Positions 52,067 to 60,845 of a DNA stretch of 64,000 nucleotides are shown here, in pieces. Numbering within the stretch: the first letter of the stretch is position 1; each line of letters starts with the position of its first letter. The translations under genes and the position numbers were made by a program. Origin of the DNA: Gammaproteobacteria bacterium (GTDB lineage: Bacteria; Pseudomonadota; Gammaproteobacteria; Pseudomonadales; Azotimanducaceae); NCBI GenBank assembly GCA_026706385.1, contig JAPOYV010000011.1, positions 1-64,000 on the forward strand, given 5' to 3'. A model generated the notes under the pieces. That model saw only the letters and a program-made list of their open reading frames with translations, did no database searches and had not been told where the DNA came from.

Positions 52067-52111
52067 CGAATCGCCTATCGGCGATTCGATTCGAGGACGC
52101 TACGCGTTCTC
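52067..52111. repeat. Double-hairpin REP-like element, copy 2
   Basis: Reverse orientation of the element at 32962. Its stem CGAATCGCC/TATC/GGCGATTCG differs from copy 1 by a compensated pair, and GAGAACGCG followed by AGCGT is shared. It lies between fabG and acpP on their transcript and could trim or attenuate read-through. Confidence 0.75.
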
Positions 52112-52189
52112 TCGGCGGCAGTCGGCACGGCGCTCGAACCAGGTCAACGGGACGCGATCGGCGGCGTGGAACCGGGGGCAAGCCGGCCC

Positions 52190-52927
52190 TTAGGCGGCAT
52201 AGAGCCCGCCGTTGACATGTAAGGTTTCGCCGGTGATGTAGCCGGCCGAATCGCTCGCTAGGAACGACACCGCGGCAGCAACGTCCTCCACTGAGCCCAT
52301 GCGGCGCACGGCCGTTCGGTCCACCATGGCCTGGCGCTGCTCCTCGGCGAGATCGCGGGTCATGTCCGTGTCGATGAAGCCAGGAGCCACGGCGTTGACG
52401 GTAATACCGCGCGAGCCGACCTCCTGGGCCAATGCACGGGTGAACCCTTCGATCCCCGCCTTGGTCGCCGCGTAGTTGGTCTGCCCTGGATTGCCCATGC
52501 GCGCGACGACCGAGCTCAAGTTGACGATCCGCCCAAAGCGTTGCCGCATCATCGCGCGCAGGAGCGGCCGGGTGACGCGGTACAGGCCCGAGAGGTTGGC
52601 CTCCACCACGGACGACCACTGCACGCCGGTCATCCGCATGAGCAGGTTGTCACGCGTGATGCCGGCATTGTTGACCAGCACCGACGGGGCGCCGAACCGT
52701 TCCAGGAGGTCCCCGATACCCTGCTCCGCCGTCTCGTCGCCATCGACGCGCAGAACGATGCCGCCACCGAGGTCACCGAGATCCGCATCAATCCGCTGCG
52801 CGCCGTCGTCGCTGGTCGCGGATCCCACCACGAAGTAGCCATCGCGTAGCAGTCGCGCCGCGATCGCGCGGCCGATGCCGCGACTCGCGCCCGTGACGAG
52901 TGCAATACGTCTGTCCGTGTCGGCCAT
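52190..52927 (-). CDS. fabG: 3-oxoacyl-[acyl-carrier-protein] reductase
   Basis: A 245-residue SDR. The NADP site is LVTGASRGIGRAIA, followed by VLVNNAGITRDNLLMRM, the catalytic Ser in IVNLSSVVARMG and Tyr-Lys in QTNYAATKAGIEG. PGFIDTDMT and the C-terminal GETLHVNGGLYA are FabG-typical. It reduces beta-ketoacyl-ACP. ATG at 52927 lies eight bases after the fabD stop; the longer frame to 53431 is a shadow of fabD. Confidence 0.95.
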   Translation of the reverse strand: MADTDRRIALVTGASRGIGRAIAARLLRDGYFVVGSATSDDGAQRIDADLGDLGGGIVLRVDGDETAEQGIGDLLERFGAPSVLVNNAGITRDNLLMRMTGVQWSSVVEANLSGLYRVTRPLLRAMMRQRFGRIVNLSSVVARMGNPGQTNYAATKAGIEGFTRALAQEVGSRGITVNAVAPGFIDTDMTRDLAEEQRQAMVDRTAVRRMGSVEDVAAAVSFLASDSAGYITGETLHVNGGLYAA

Positions 52928-52935
52928 CGTCCAAC

Positions 52936-53862
52936 TCAAGCGACGGTGGCCAGCGTCCGCTCGAGCCCGTCGAGGGTGCCAGCACCGTGGAAGGTCAGCG
53001 ACCGGTCGATGCGCCGGGCAAGGCCTGCCAGTACGTTGCCTGGACCACACTCGACGAAGACGCGTGCACCGCCTTCGGCCATCGTCCGCACGGACGCCGC
53101 CCACTGTACCGGCGACACCAGTTGGCGCAGCAGGTTGGCGCGGATGGTCGCCACATCGTTGGCAGCCTCGGCGCTGAAGTTCTGCACGACGGGAATCGAT
53201 GGATCGCGCAACTCGACGGCATCCAGCAGCGCGGCAAGCGCGTCGCCTGCCGGTGCCATCAGTACGCAGTGCGAAGGAACGCTGACGTCCAAGAGCACAG
53301 CCCGCCGCGCCCCCTGGGACTTGCAGGCATCCGCGGCCCGTTGCACCGCGTCCGCCGCCCCCGCGATGACCACCTGACCGGGCGAGTTGTAGTTGGCGGG
53401 CGCACAGACGCCTTCGACCTCGGCACAGCACGCCGCCACGGCGTCGTCGTCCAGGCCGAGGATGGCTGCCATCGCGCCCTCGCCCGCCGGCACCGCTTGC
53501 TGCATCAGCTTGCCGCGCTCGTGCACCAGGCGAATCGCGGCCGCGAAGTCGAGCGTACCCGCGACGGTCAGGGCCGAGTATTCGCCGAGACTGTGTCCCG
53601 CCACGACAGTCGGTGCGGGGCCACCGCGCGACGTCCAGGCGTCGAACAACGCCACGCTCGCGAGGAGCATGGCGGGCTGCGTGATCTCGGTGCTGTTGAG
53701 GCGTTCGGCCGGTCCCTCGCGCACCACGCCGGCCAAGTCGAAACCGAGCGCGTCGGAGGCTTCTTCGAAGCGTGCTGCCGCGGCCGGTTCGACCGCTGTC
53801 ACATCGCCAACCATGCCGACTTCCTGGGCGCCTTGGCCCGGGAATACGAAACCTAGACTCAT
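52936..53862 (-). CDS. fabD: Malonyl-CoA:ACP transacylase
   Basis: A 308-residue acyltransferase. FVFPGQGAQEVGM is the oxyanion block, the nucleophile Ser is in VVAGHSLGEYSAL, the Arg that binds malonate in IRLVHERGKLMQQ and the His in VSVPSHCVLM. NSPGQVVIAG is also typical. It loads malonyl groups on AcpP. It lies 31 bases after plsX, where fabH would be expected in most relatives; there is no remnant of fabH in the gap. Confidence 0.95.
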   Translation of the reverse strand: MSLGFVFPGQGAQEVGMVGDVTAVEPAAAARFEEASDALGFDLAGVVREGPAERLNSTEITQPAMLLASVALFDAWTSRGGPAPTVVAGHSLGEYSALTVAGTLDFAAAIRLVHERGKLMQQAVPAGEGAMAAILGLDDDAVAACCAEVEGVCAPANYNSPGQVVIAGAADAVQRAADACKSQGARRAVLLDVSVPSHCVLMAPAGDALAALLDAVELRDPSIPVVQNFSAEAANDVATIRANLLRQLVSPVQWAASVRTMAEGGARVFVECGPGNVLAGLARRIDRSLTFHGAGTLDGLERTLATVA

Positions 53863-53893
53863 TGAATCTCCACCATTCGCACGCTGGCCGTGT

Positions 53894-55021
53894 TCAGATC
53901 CCTGCGGCGAGCTTGCCGATCAGACCGCTGTCGAGTGCCCTGTGCGCCTGCGCCACGGCACTGCGGAAACCGTCCCGATCAGCCCCCCCATGGCTTTTGA
54001 CGACGACACCGGCCAAGCCGAGGAGCACGGCACCGTTGTACAACTGCGGATTGTACGCTTGCTGCACGCGCCTCAATCGCCTGCCCACCAACGCCTTGGC
54101 CAACGCGAACCTGGGCGAAGGGTCGGCGAGTTCCCGCTCGAGCATGAAACGCGCCATGCGGGCCGCGCCTTCCGCGGACTTAAGTGCGATGTTGCCGGCG
54201 AAGCCGTCGGCCACGACGATGTCGGCGCCAGCGCGGAACAACCGATCCGGTTCGACGAAGCCGACGTAGCGTAATCGTTCGTCCGCATCCACAAGACGCG
54301 CCGCGGCGCGCACCTCGGCCGGACCCTTGTTCACTTCCGAGCCGATGTTGAGCAACGCGACGGTCGGCTCGGTCAACTGGTCGACCGTGGTGGCCGCCAC
54401 CTGCCCCATGCGTGCGAACTGGTGGAGATGGACCGGCTGCGTACCGATGTTGGCGCCGAGGTCGAGCATGCGGAACTCGCGCTGCTCGCCAGCCAGCGTC
54501 TTGACGACGGCCGGGCGCCGGACGCCCGGCAGCATGCCGAGCAGGTGTCGAGACAGCGCCATCAGCGCGCCGGTGCTGCCGGCACTCACCACCGCATCGG
54601 CCGCGCCGTCGGCAACCGCCATGATGGCGGAACGCATTGACGACGGCCGGTCGCCCCGCAACGTCTCCCGCAACGGGTCATCCACCGCGAGGCAACGGGG
54701 CTCCTGAACCGTCTCGTGGTGAGTGCCGACGAGCAGCGGCGCGATGTGCCCGGCATCACCGAAGAAGACCAGCACGGGCTCTTCCGTTGCGGGGGCGGGC
54801 CCCACGCGCTCCCCATCCCGCTCCACACCATGATCCCGGGCCCAGTCGAGCGCGCCGCGCACGAGCGATTCCGGCTCGGCGTCGCCGCCTAGCGTGTCGA
54901 TGGCGATTCGAATGTCTAGCGTACCCCCGGCGACCTCACCGGGAGCAAGAATACCGGTTTGACCAGCCGCAGGCCTGCCGCTAGTGTGCCGTCCGCAAGT
55001 TGCGCTTACGTTGCTCCTCAC
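53894..55021 (-). CDS. plsX: Phosphate acyltransferase PlsX
   Basis: A PlsX protein making acyl-phosphate from acyl-ACP for phospholipid synthesis. The core starts RIAIDTLGGDAEPESLV, where DTLGGD stands for the usual DAMGGD. VSAGSTGALMALS, MLDLGANIG, GSEVNKGP, VADGFAGNIALKSAEG and GLAGVVVKSHGGAD follow. The start is unclear: no ATG, GTG or TTG lies next to the core. In-frame choices are GTG 55021 and TTG 55048, which add an Arg-rich leader of 36 to 45 residues, or a rare ATT at 54913 directly before RIAIDT with a G-run upstream. Confidence 0.93.
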   Translation of the reverse strand: MRSNVSATCGRHTSGRPAAGQTGILAPGEVAGGTLDIRIAIDTLGGDAEPESLVRGALDWARDHGVERDGERVGPAPATEEPVLVFFGDAGHIAPLLVGTHHETVQEPRCLAVDDPLRETLRGDRPSSMRSAIMAVADGAADAVVSAGSTGALMALSRHLLGMLPGVRRPAVVKTLAGEQREFRMLDLGANIGTQPVHLHQFARMGQVAATTVDQLTEPTVALLNIGSEVNKGPAEVRAAARLVDADERLRYVGFVEPDRLFRAGADIVVADGFAGNIALKSAEGAARMARFMLERELADPSPRFALAKALVGRRLRRVQQAYNPQLYNGAVLLGLAGVVVKSHGGADRDGFRSAVAQAHRALDSGLIGKLAAGI

Positions 55022-55141
55022 CCACCGGTGAACCAGGCGTGTACGCAAGTGCCTGTTTTATTGACGGCACATCCTCCCGTTGGCAACCATCCGGGTGGTC
55101 CAACCCCCGTGCGATCTGCCTATGTAGTCCGGGACGCTACG

Positions 55142-55318
55142 CTAGCGGCGCGTCTCCAACACCTTGCGGCCTCGATAGAAGCCGTCTTCGGTGACGTGGT
55201 GACGACGGTGCGTCTCGCCGGTCGTCTCGTCCTCGGCCAGTGTTGGCGCGGCCAAGGCGTGATGAGAACGACGTTTGTCGCGCTTCGAGCGCGTCACTTT
55301 GTTTTGCTGGACGGCCAT
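55142..55318 (-). CDS. rpmF: 50S ribosomal protein L32
   Basis: A 58-residue protein: [20 protein letters not shown], then [20 protein letters not shown], then [18 protein letters not shown]. The N-terminal [17 protein letters not shown] is the L32 signature; the zinc-type Cys pairs of other L32 forms are absent, as in E. coli. GGAGGAGG lies three bases before the ATG. It sits between yceD and plsX as in most Gammaproteobacteria. Confidence 0.96.
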   Translation of the reverse strand: MAVQQNKVTRSKRDKRRSHHALAAPTLAEDETTGETHRRHHVTEDGFYRGRKVLETRR

Positions 55319-55339
55319 TGGCCTCCTCCGTGCAACTCG

Positions 55340-55897
55340 TCAGTTGTCTCGTTCCTGCGGCTTCCAGTTGCCTAGCACCGCGAACGGGCTTGTCCGCTCC
55401 GGCTCACGGGAAGCGACATCAGGCCGCTCCTCGGCCCAGTTCTCGCATTCGTCCCGATCGTCGCAGCCGGCCTCGGGTAGGTTCAGGAGCAGATCGTCCT
55501 CCACCAAGGCCACGACCGATACCCGTTCCTCGGTCGCCACGACCGTCTCCAAGTCCGGCATCAACGTCTGCGCCTGCGCCTCGCTCGCCACCAGGCGGAA
55601 ATCGAGGGCGCATTCAACCGGCACCTCCACTTCGCAACCGCAGAGTGAGCACACGATCTCAGCGCGCAGGCCACAAGACCCCGTCACCCGCGCCCGTCCC
55701 AGATCGTCCGGCTCGAGACGCACGGCGACCTCGACATCACCGCCGCTGGCCACCGTTGCCGCGAATCGCTCGAAAGCCTCAAGCGGCAACGTGCCTCGCC
55801 AGGTGCCTCCGGATTGCAGGCGCTCGGCAATGTCCAGCGACGCGCCAGGTCGCTCTGCTCCCCGACGCGCTTGTTCCGTGCAAGGCCCCGTCGACAT
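55340..55897 (-). CDS. yceD: YceD family protein (DUF177), 23S rRNA accumulation protein
   Basis: A 185-residue YceD protein. The Cys-containing strand is EIVCSLCGCEVEVPVE, and the diagnostic C-terminal blocks are LVEDDLLLNLP and ERTSPFAVLGNW. E. coli YceD is linked to large-subunit rRNA accumulation and is co-transcribed with rpmF. Here rpmF begins 21 bases downstream. It is divergent from maf, with about 50 bases between starts. Confidence 0.92.
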   Translation of the reverse strand: MSTGPCTEQARRGAERPGASLDIAERLQSGGTWRGTLPLEAFERFAATVASGGDVEVAVRLEPDDLGRARVTGSCGLRAEIVCSLCGCEVEVPVECALDFRLVASEAQAQTLMPDLETVVATEERVSVVALVEDDLLLNLPEAGCDDRDECENWAEERPDVASREPERTSPFAVLGNWKPQERDN

Positions 55898-55948
55898 AGC
55901 GGCGGCGGATGATAGGGTTGGGTCTTCGATGTGTCAAAGCGAGCCCGC

Positions 55949-56548
55949 ATGACCGCAACCGCGCCTGGGCTCGAGGTGGTGCTCGCTTCCTCGTCGCGAT
56001 ACCGCCGCGAACTGCTCGAACGCTTCGGCATCCCGTTCATGGTCGACTCGCCCGAGATCGACGAGACGCCTTTGCCCGACGAGCCGGTCGACGCCCTCGT
56101 ACGCCGGCTCGCCGTCGCCAAGGCCCGAGCTGTCGCGGCCCGTTGGCCACGCGCGGTCGTGATCGGCTCCGACCAGGCGGCGAGCTTCGCAGGCCGCATC
56201 CTCGGCAAACCCGGTACGGCGCAAGCGGCGGTCGCCCAACTCATGGCGTTCTCGGGCCAACGTGTGGACTTCCTCACTGGCGTGGCCGTCCTGCACGGTC
56301 CGAGCGACCGGGTTGCCACGCATATCGATCGGACGCACGCGCATTTTCGCCAGCTCCGCACCGACGAGGTCGAGCGCTATGTGCAACGCGACCAGCCCCT
56401 CGACTGTGCCGGCGGCATCCGATTCGAGGGCACCGGCGCTCTCCTCCTCACGGCCGTCGAGACCCGGGATCCGAGCGCCGCGATCGGCTTGCCGCTGATC
56501 GAACTGGGGGCGATGTTGCGCGCCGCGGGCGTCAACCCGCTGCGCTGA
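55949..56548 (+). CDS. yceF: Maf-like nucleotide pyrophosphatase (YceF type)
   Basis: A 199-residue Maf protein that probably hydrolyses 7-methyl-GTP. VVLASSSRYRRELLERFGI, ETPLPDEPVDALVRRLA, VVIGSDQAASFAGRILGKPG (GSDQ, then GKPG), FLTGVAVLH and YVQRDQPLDCAGGIRFEGTG (LDCAGG, then FEGTG) follow the YceF pattern. ATG at 55949 is chosen; GTG at 55931 would add six residues. Located between yceD and rluC as in E. coli. Confidence 0.92.
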   Translation: MTATAPGLEVVLASSSRYRRELLERFGIPFMVDSPEIDETPLPDEPVDALVRRLAVAKARAVAARWPRAVVIGSDQAASFAGRILGKPGTAQAAVAQLMAFSGQRVDFLTGVAVLHGPSDRVATHIDRTHAHFRQLRTDEVERYVQRDQPLDCAGGIRFEGTGALLLTAVETRDPSAAIGLPLIELGAMLRAAGVNPLR

Positions 56549-56553
56549 TCGGG

Positions 56554-57555
56554 CTACGTGCGGCCCCATGGCAGGCGAGCGAACTCGTCGGGCAGCGGCG
56601 CGGCGGCTCGAACGACCTGATCGGCGATGGGCAAAGTCAGTTCGGTTGCGTGAAGCATGAGTCTGCCCCGGCTGTGGGGCGCGTACTTGTCGTCCCCCCA
56701 GATGGGATGCCCCGCGGCTGCCGCGTGGACGCGGATCTGGTGCGTGCGACCGGTTCTCGGCGTCGCGGCGAGCCAAGTCGCGGGGTCCGCGGACGCGTCG
56801 TCTCGCCTGGCAACCACCGCGAAGTCCGTTCGCGCCGGGTCGCCACCGCGAGCAACGCGGACACGGCGTTCGCCGTTCGGGAGCCGGTATCGCTCAAGCG
56901 CATCCCGCACCGTGCGCCGAGTCGCCGGCCAGCGGCCAGACACGACCAGGTCGTAGCGCTTGTGTACGACCCCGGTGCGGAATGCCTCGTGGAGCGCCGT
57001 GAGCGCCGGACGCCGCTTCGCAACCGCGAGGCAGCCGGAGGTGTCCCGATCCAACCGGTGCGCTAGTTCGTACCGCGTGCGGGGATCCTGCCGACGCAGG
57101 ATCTCGATGACGCCGAACGACACCCCGCTGCCGCCGTGCGCGGCTAATCCGGACGGCTTGTCGAGCACGAGGATGTCGCGGTCCTCGTAGACGACGCGGT
57201 CGCGAAGCACCGCGGCAAGGCGTTGCGGCACGTCGATCGCGGAATCCGGCTTTCCACTTGCGAGGGGTTCCCCCTCGCGCTCCCCGGCTGAGGGCTCTTT
57301 GCTTGCGAGGGGTTCCCCCTCGCGCTCCCCGGCTGAGGGCTCCCCCGCGCGGTGGGGCGGCACGCGCACCGTGTCCCCACGGCATACGCGGTAGGTCGGC
57401 CGGGCGCGCCCGCCGTTGACGCGGACCTCGCCGCGACGAAGCATCCGGTAGACGCGGCTGCGCGGCACGCCTTTCATGATGGCCAGCAGGAAGTTGTCCA
57501 GCCGTTGGCCGGCCTCGTCGCCGACCTCGACCAGCCGGACACCGTGGCTTGGCAT
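56554..57555 (-). CDS. rluC: 23S rRNA pseudouridine synthase RluC, with in-frame repeat insertion
   Basis: A 333-residue RluA/RluC family synthase. The N-terminal S4 domain runs GQRLDNFLLAIMKGVPRSRV to the RRGEVRVNGGR turn. The catalytic Asp is in LAHRLDRDTSGCLAVAK and TPRTGRTHQIRVH is the late conserved block. Between S4 and catalytic domains, residues 72-101 are two perfect 15-residue repeats (EPSAGEREGEPLAS plus K or G) encoded by a 45-bp palindromic DNA element also found after the 2Fe-2S gene. The insertion sits in a linker and keeps the frame, so the enzyme is probably active. Divergent from rne. Confidence 0.93.
   Translation of the reverse strand: MPSHGVRLVEVGDEAGQRLDNFLLAIMKGVPRSRVYRMLRRGEVRVNGGRARPTYRVCRGDTVRVPPHRAGEPSAGEREGEPLASKEPSAGEREGEPLASGKPDSAIDVPQRLAAVLRDRVVYEDRDILVLDKPSGLAAHGGSGVSFGVIEILRRQDPRTRYELAHRLDRDTSGCLAVAKRRPALTALHEAFRTGVVHKRYDLVVSGRWPATRRTVRDALERYRLPNGERRVRVARGGDPARTDFAVVARRDDASADPATWLAATPRTGRTHQIRVHAAAAGHPIWGDDKYAPHSRGRLMLHATELTLPIADQVVRAAAPLPDEFARLPWGRT
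57257..57342 (-). repeat. Two tandem copies of a 45-bp palindromic repeat inside rluC
   Basis: Copies start at 57257 and 57302 (45-base period) and are identical over at least 41 bases. Each has a GCGAGGGG/GAA/CCCCTCGC hairpin. Read in the rluC frame they encode EPSAGEREGEPLAS. A third copy is intergenic at 42890-42931. Confidence 0.9.
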
Positions 57556-57597
57556 GTCGAAACCCCGATCGGCAGCTTAAGCGGATTCTCGTTCAGT

Positions 57598-57627
57598 TTG
57601 AGGGCTTTACCAAGTATGTGCTATGTT
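57598..57627 (+). promoter_or_regulatory. Putative rne promoter and long 5' leader
   Basis: TTGAGG at 57598-57603 and TATGTT at 57622-57627, 18 bases apart, would give a leader of about 365 bases before the rne ATG. The 444-base stretch 57556-57999 holds no convincing gene. E. coli rne has a similar long leader through which RNase E controls its own mRNA, so the length itself is suggestive. No leader fold was established here. Confidence 0.4.
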
Positions 57628-57999
57628 ACGCGCCGCGTAAGCGGCTGGCCGGACGTGGCCGCCGCACCGCGGTGGCAAGGAAACGCACACTGCGGCGCAA
57701 ACGAGATACGAGTAGTTTTACAACGACTAACGCCTCGCCGCGAAGACATCGTCGCACACCGCGTCGGCACAACGAGCCGACGGCAAGAGGGAGCTATCGC
57801 CGAACCGCACCTTAAAGCCTACTGCCGGATCGCCGGCCCGGGCAAGAACGTGACGTTTCCCGCGCCACCTTGGATCTATCACCAAGGCCGAGCGCCGAGC
57901 ATGAGCATTGCAAGCAAGTGACCAACGAAACACCCACCGCGATCAAGCGGCTGACGATCTATTCGCGTTGCGAGCCGTTCGCAACACGGAAACCCCCAC

Positions 58000-60783
58000 A
58001 TGAAACGCATGCTAGTCAACGCGACCCAGCCAGAGGAAGTTCGGGTCGCCCTCGTCGATGGTCAGAAGCTCTATGACCTCGACATCGAAAACCGCACCTA
58101 TGAGCAAAAAAAAGGCAACGTCTACAAGGCCCGCGTCGTCCGGGTGGAACCCAGCCTCGAAGCCGCCTTCGTCGATTTCGGCTCGGAGCGACATGGCTTT
58201 CTGCCGCTAAAGGAAATCGCGCACAGCGCCACCAAGCGCCAGGGCGAGGGCCGCGTCAACATCCGGGACGTCATCGACGAGGGCGACCAACTCATCGTCC
58301 AGGTCGAGAAGGAGGAACGCGGCAACAAGGGTGCCGCGCTGACCACGTTCCTCAGCATTGCCGGGCGCTACCTGGTCCTGATGCCCAACAATCCGCGTGC
58401 CGGCGGCATCTCGCGACGCATCGAAGGCGAGAACCGGGAATCCCTTCGCGAGATTCTCTCGGACCTCGAGATCCCCAACGGCATGGGCGTGATCGTGCGC
58501 ACGGCGGGCATCGACCGCGACGGCGAGGAGTTGGCGTGGGATCTCGAATACCTGCTGCAGCTCAACAAGGCCATCGGCGAGGCCGCCGACGAACACAAGG
58601 CGCCAGCTCTCCTGTACCAGGAGAACAACGTCATCGTGCGCGCCGTCCGCGACTGCCTGCGACGCGATATCGGCGAAGTCCTGATCGACGGCAAGGAGGC
58701 CTACGACCAAGCGCACGAGTTCATCGACCCGGTGATGCCGGCGTACAAGAACCGCATCAAGTTCTACGACGACCCGATCCCCCTGTTCAGCCGCTACCAG
58801 ATCGAGAGCCAGATCGAGACCGCCTTCGAGCGCGAAGTGAAGCTGCAGTCCGGCGGCAGCGTGGTGATCGACCCCACCGAGGCGCTGGTCTCGATCGACA
58901 TCAACTCCGCCCGTGCCACGAAAGGCGCCGACATCGAGGAGACGGCGCTCAACACCAATCTCGAAGCAGCCGACGAAATCGCTCGCCAGTTGCGGTTGCG
59001 CGATGTCGGTGGCCTGCTGGTGATCGACTTCATCGACATGGTCGCGCCGAAGAACCAGCGCGCCGTCGAAGCGCGCATGCGCGAGGCTCTGCAGGAAGAC
59101 CGGGCACGGGTGCAGATCGGGCGCATTTCCCGCTTCGGTCTGCTCGAGATGTCCCGGCAACGGCTGCGTCCATCGCTCGACGAACTCACCACGGAGATCT
59201 GTCCGCGATGCAGCGGTCAAGGTCGGATTCGCGACATCGAATCCCTAGCCTTGTCGATCCTGCGCGTGCTGGAGGAGGAGTCCCTCAAAGAACGCAGTTC
59301 CATCGTCCGCGCACGCGTGCCGCTCAATGTCGCCGCCTACCTGTTGAACGAAAAGCGGCGCGAAGTCGCCGACATCGAGCGGCGCACGTCAACCCACGTC
59401 GTCATAGTCCCGGCGATGGAACTGGAAACGCCGCACTACGAGATCCAGCGGATCCGCGACGACACCGCCGAGACCGAGAGTACGGTGCCCAGCTACGAGC
59501 TAACCGAGACCGGGCTCACCACTGAGCCCCTGGACGTGCGCGAGCAACAGGCCCCGAAACCGGCCCAGGAAGCGGCCGTCAAAGCACCGCCACTGCCTCG
59601 GTCGCCAACTGAGCGCAGGGCCGAGACCACCCCCGCCCAGACGAGCGGGTTCGCGAAGTTCCTGCGGGCCGTGTTCACCGATCTCTTCAGCGGCAAGGCT
59701 GCAGCGAACACCGACGCGCAGCGGTCCGCCAAAAAGGACAACCAGCCGAAGCGGTCAAACCGCCCACGCAATCGCGGTGGCCGCGGTCAGCAGCAGGCCG
59801 GCGCCGACCGCCACAAGCCAACCGGAGAACGGCGCCCACGCCACGGCGAGACGCGTGGCGAGGGGCCCAATGCCGACAAACGCCGCCGTCGACCACAGCG
59901 CGCGGAAGGCGGGAGCCGGAAGGAGGAGACTCGCCAAGGCCGCCAACGCAACGACACGCCACGGGAAGGCAGCCAAGCAGAGTCCCGCTCCGAGCAAGCC
60001 CGCGGCGAGCCAAGCCGACGCCGACGTAGCCGCGGACCGCGCCGCCAGCCGCGAGCCGAGCAAGCTCGGGCCGAGAACGCCGAGGAAACAGGCCAGACCG
60101 CAAGCGAGGCGGGCGACCAGCAGCCGCGCGACGCGAGCGACGACGCCAGCCGCAGCCGCCGCAAGCCGCGCCGGGACCGGTCATCGCTCGCCAACCGCGA
60201 ACAAGCCGCCCCCCCGCAACGGAGCGCGCCGCCGACGGACGACAAGCCTGCACCGGGGACGCCGGTCGCCGAAGAGGTGGCAGCCCCAACCGAAGACCCG
60301 GCTGCGCAACCCGAGACGCCGTCAAGACCGGTCGCTGAGCCACAGCGCGCCAGCAATGATCCGCGCCAACGTCGTCGGCAGGCAGCTGAGGCCACAGAGG
60401 AGACACCCGCCGAGACCACCCTGGTCGAACCGGACGAGCCCGAGGCCCCCGTGGTCGAGGACGTCGCGATGCCGCCAGAGACCGTCGAGCCAGAGGCAGC
60501 GCCGCACACGGCTGGATTGGAAGCGGACGTCGCTGTCGCGCAAGGCGACCCGACACCACTCGACACCCCGGCCGCCGCCATGGATGACGAGACCGCCGCG
60601 GACACGGATGCGCCGGAACCGGTACCGCTTAGTGAGCCGGCATCGTCCGACGTGGCAGCAACAGAAGAGGCCGCACCCGCGCCAACGCCGCCCCCACATC
60701 GTGGTCGCGCACTCAACGACCCGCGCGAACTGCGCCAGGCGGCGGCTCGCGATACGTCGACAAGCGATGCGCCAGCGGACTGA
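58000..60783 (+). CDS. rne: Ribonuclease E
   Basis: A 927-residue RNase [21 protein letters not shown] opens the catalytic half (about 1-510). An S1 domain ([23 protein letters not shown], read as VVRVEP and AAFVDFG) is followed by the 5'-sensor and DNase-I-like parts with the catalytic Asp in [13 protein letters not shown] and VIDFIDM. The zinc link is CPRCSGQG. The C-terminal half is disordered, first Arg/Gln/Pro-rich (RNA binding, degradosome scaffold), then Glu/Pro/Ala-rich and acidic. It starts mRNA decay and rRNA/tRNA processing. The scaffold has no recognisable partner sites by eye. Confidence 0.96.
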   Translation: MKRMLVNATQPEEVRVALVDGQKLYDLDIENRTYEQKKGNVYKARVVRVEPSLEAAFVDFGSERHGFLPLKEIAHSATKRQGEGRVNIRDVIDEGDQLIVQVEKEERGNKGAALTTFLSIAGRYLVLMPNNPRAGGISRRIEGENRESLREILSDLEIPNGMGVIVRTAGIDRDGEELAWDLEYLLQLNKAIGEAADEHKAPALLYQENNVIVRAVRDCLRRDIGEVLIDGKEAYDQAHEFIDPVMPAYKNRIKFYDDPIPLFSRYQIESQIETAFEREVKLQSGGSVVIDPTEALVSIDINSARATKGADIEETALNTNLEAADEIARQLRLRDVGGLLVIDFIDMVAPKNQRAVEARMREALQEDRARVQIGRISRFGLLEMSRQRLRPSLDELTTEICPRCSGQGRIRDIESLALSILRVLEEESLKERSSIVRARVPLNVAAYLLNEKRREVADIERRTSTHVVIVPAMELETPHYEIQRIRDDTAETESTVPSYELTETGLTTEPLDVREQQAPKPAQEAAVKAPPLPRSPTERRAETTPAQTSGFAKFLRAVFTDLFSGKAAANTDAQRSAKKDNQPKRSNRPRNRGGRGQQQAGADRHKPTGERRPRHGETRGEGPNADKRRRRPQRAEGGSRKEETRQGRQRNDTPREGSQAESRSEQARGEPSRRRRSRGPRRQPRAEQARAENAEETGQTASEAGDQQPRDASDDASRSRRKPRRDRSSLANREQAAPPQRSAPPTDDKPAPGTPVAEEVAAPTEDPAAQPETPSRPVAEPQRASNDPRQRRRQAAEATEETPAETTLVEPDEPEAPVVEDVAMPPETVEPEAAPHTAGLEADVAVAQGDPTPLDTPAAAMDDETAADTDAPEPVPLSEPASSDVAATEEAAPAPTPPPHRGRALNDPRELRQAAARDTSTSDAPAD

Positions 60784-60845
60784 TCGGGCGCGGGCGGGTG
60801 GCCGAGAGATGCAGAGCATTTCTCGATCGCGTCCGAAGTACGCGC

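Noticed and set aside
57257-57342. CRISPR-like array
   Set aside because: Two contiguous 45-bp copies without spacers, in frame inside rluC; this is a tandem insertion of a palindromic element. No other array-like pattern was seen in the window.
57549-57815. 88-codon frame in the rne leader
   Set aside because: Arg/Thr-rich, no ribosome site and no family resemblance; the region is better explained as the long 5' leader of rne.
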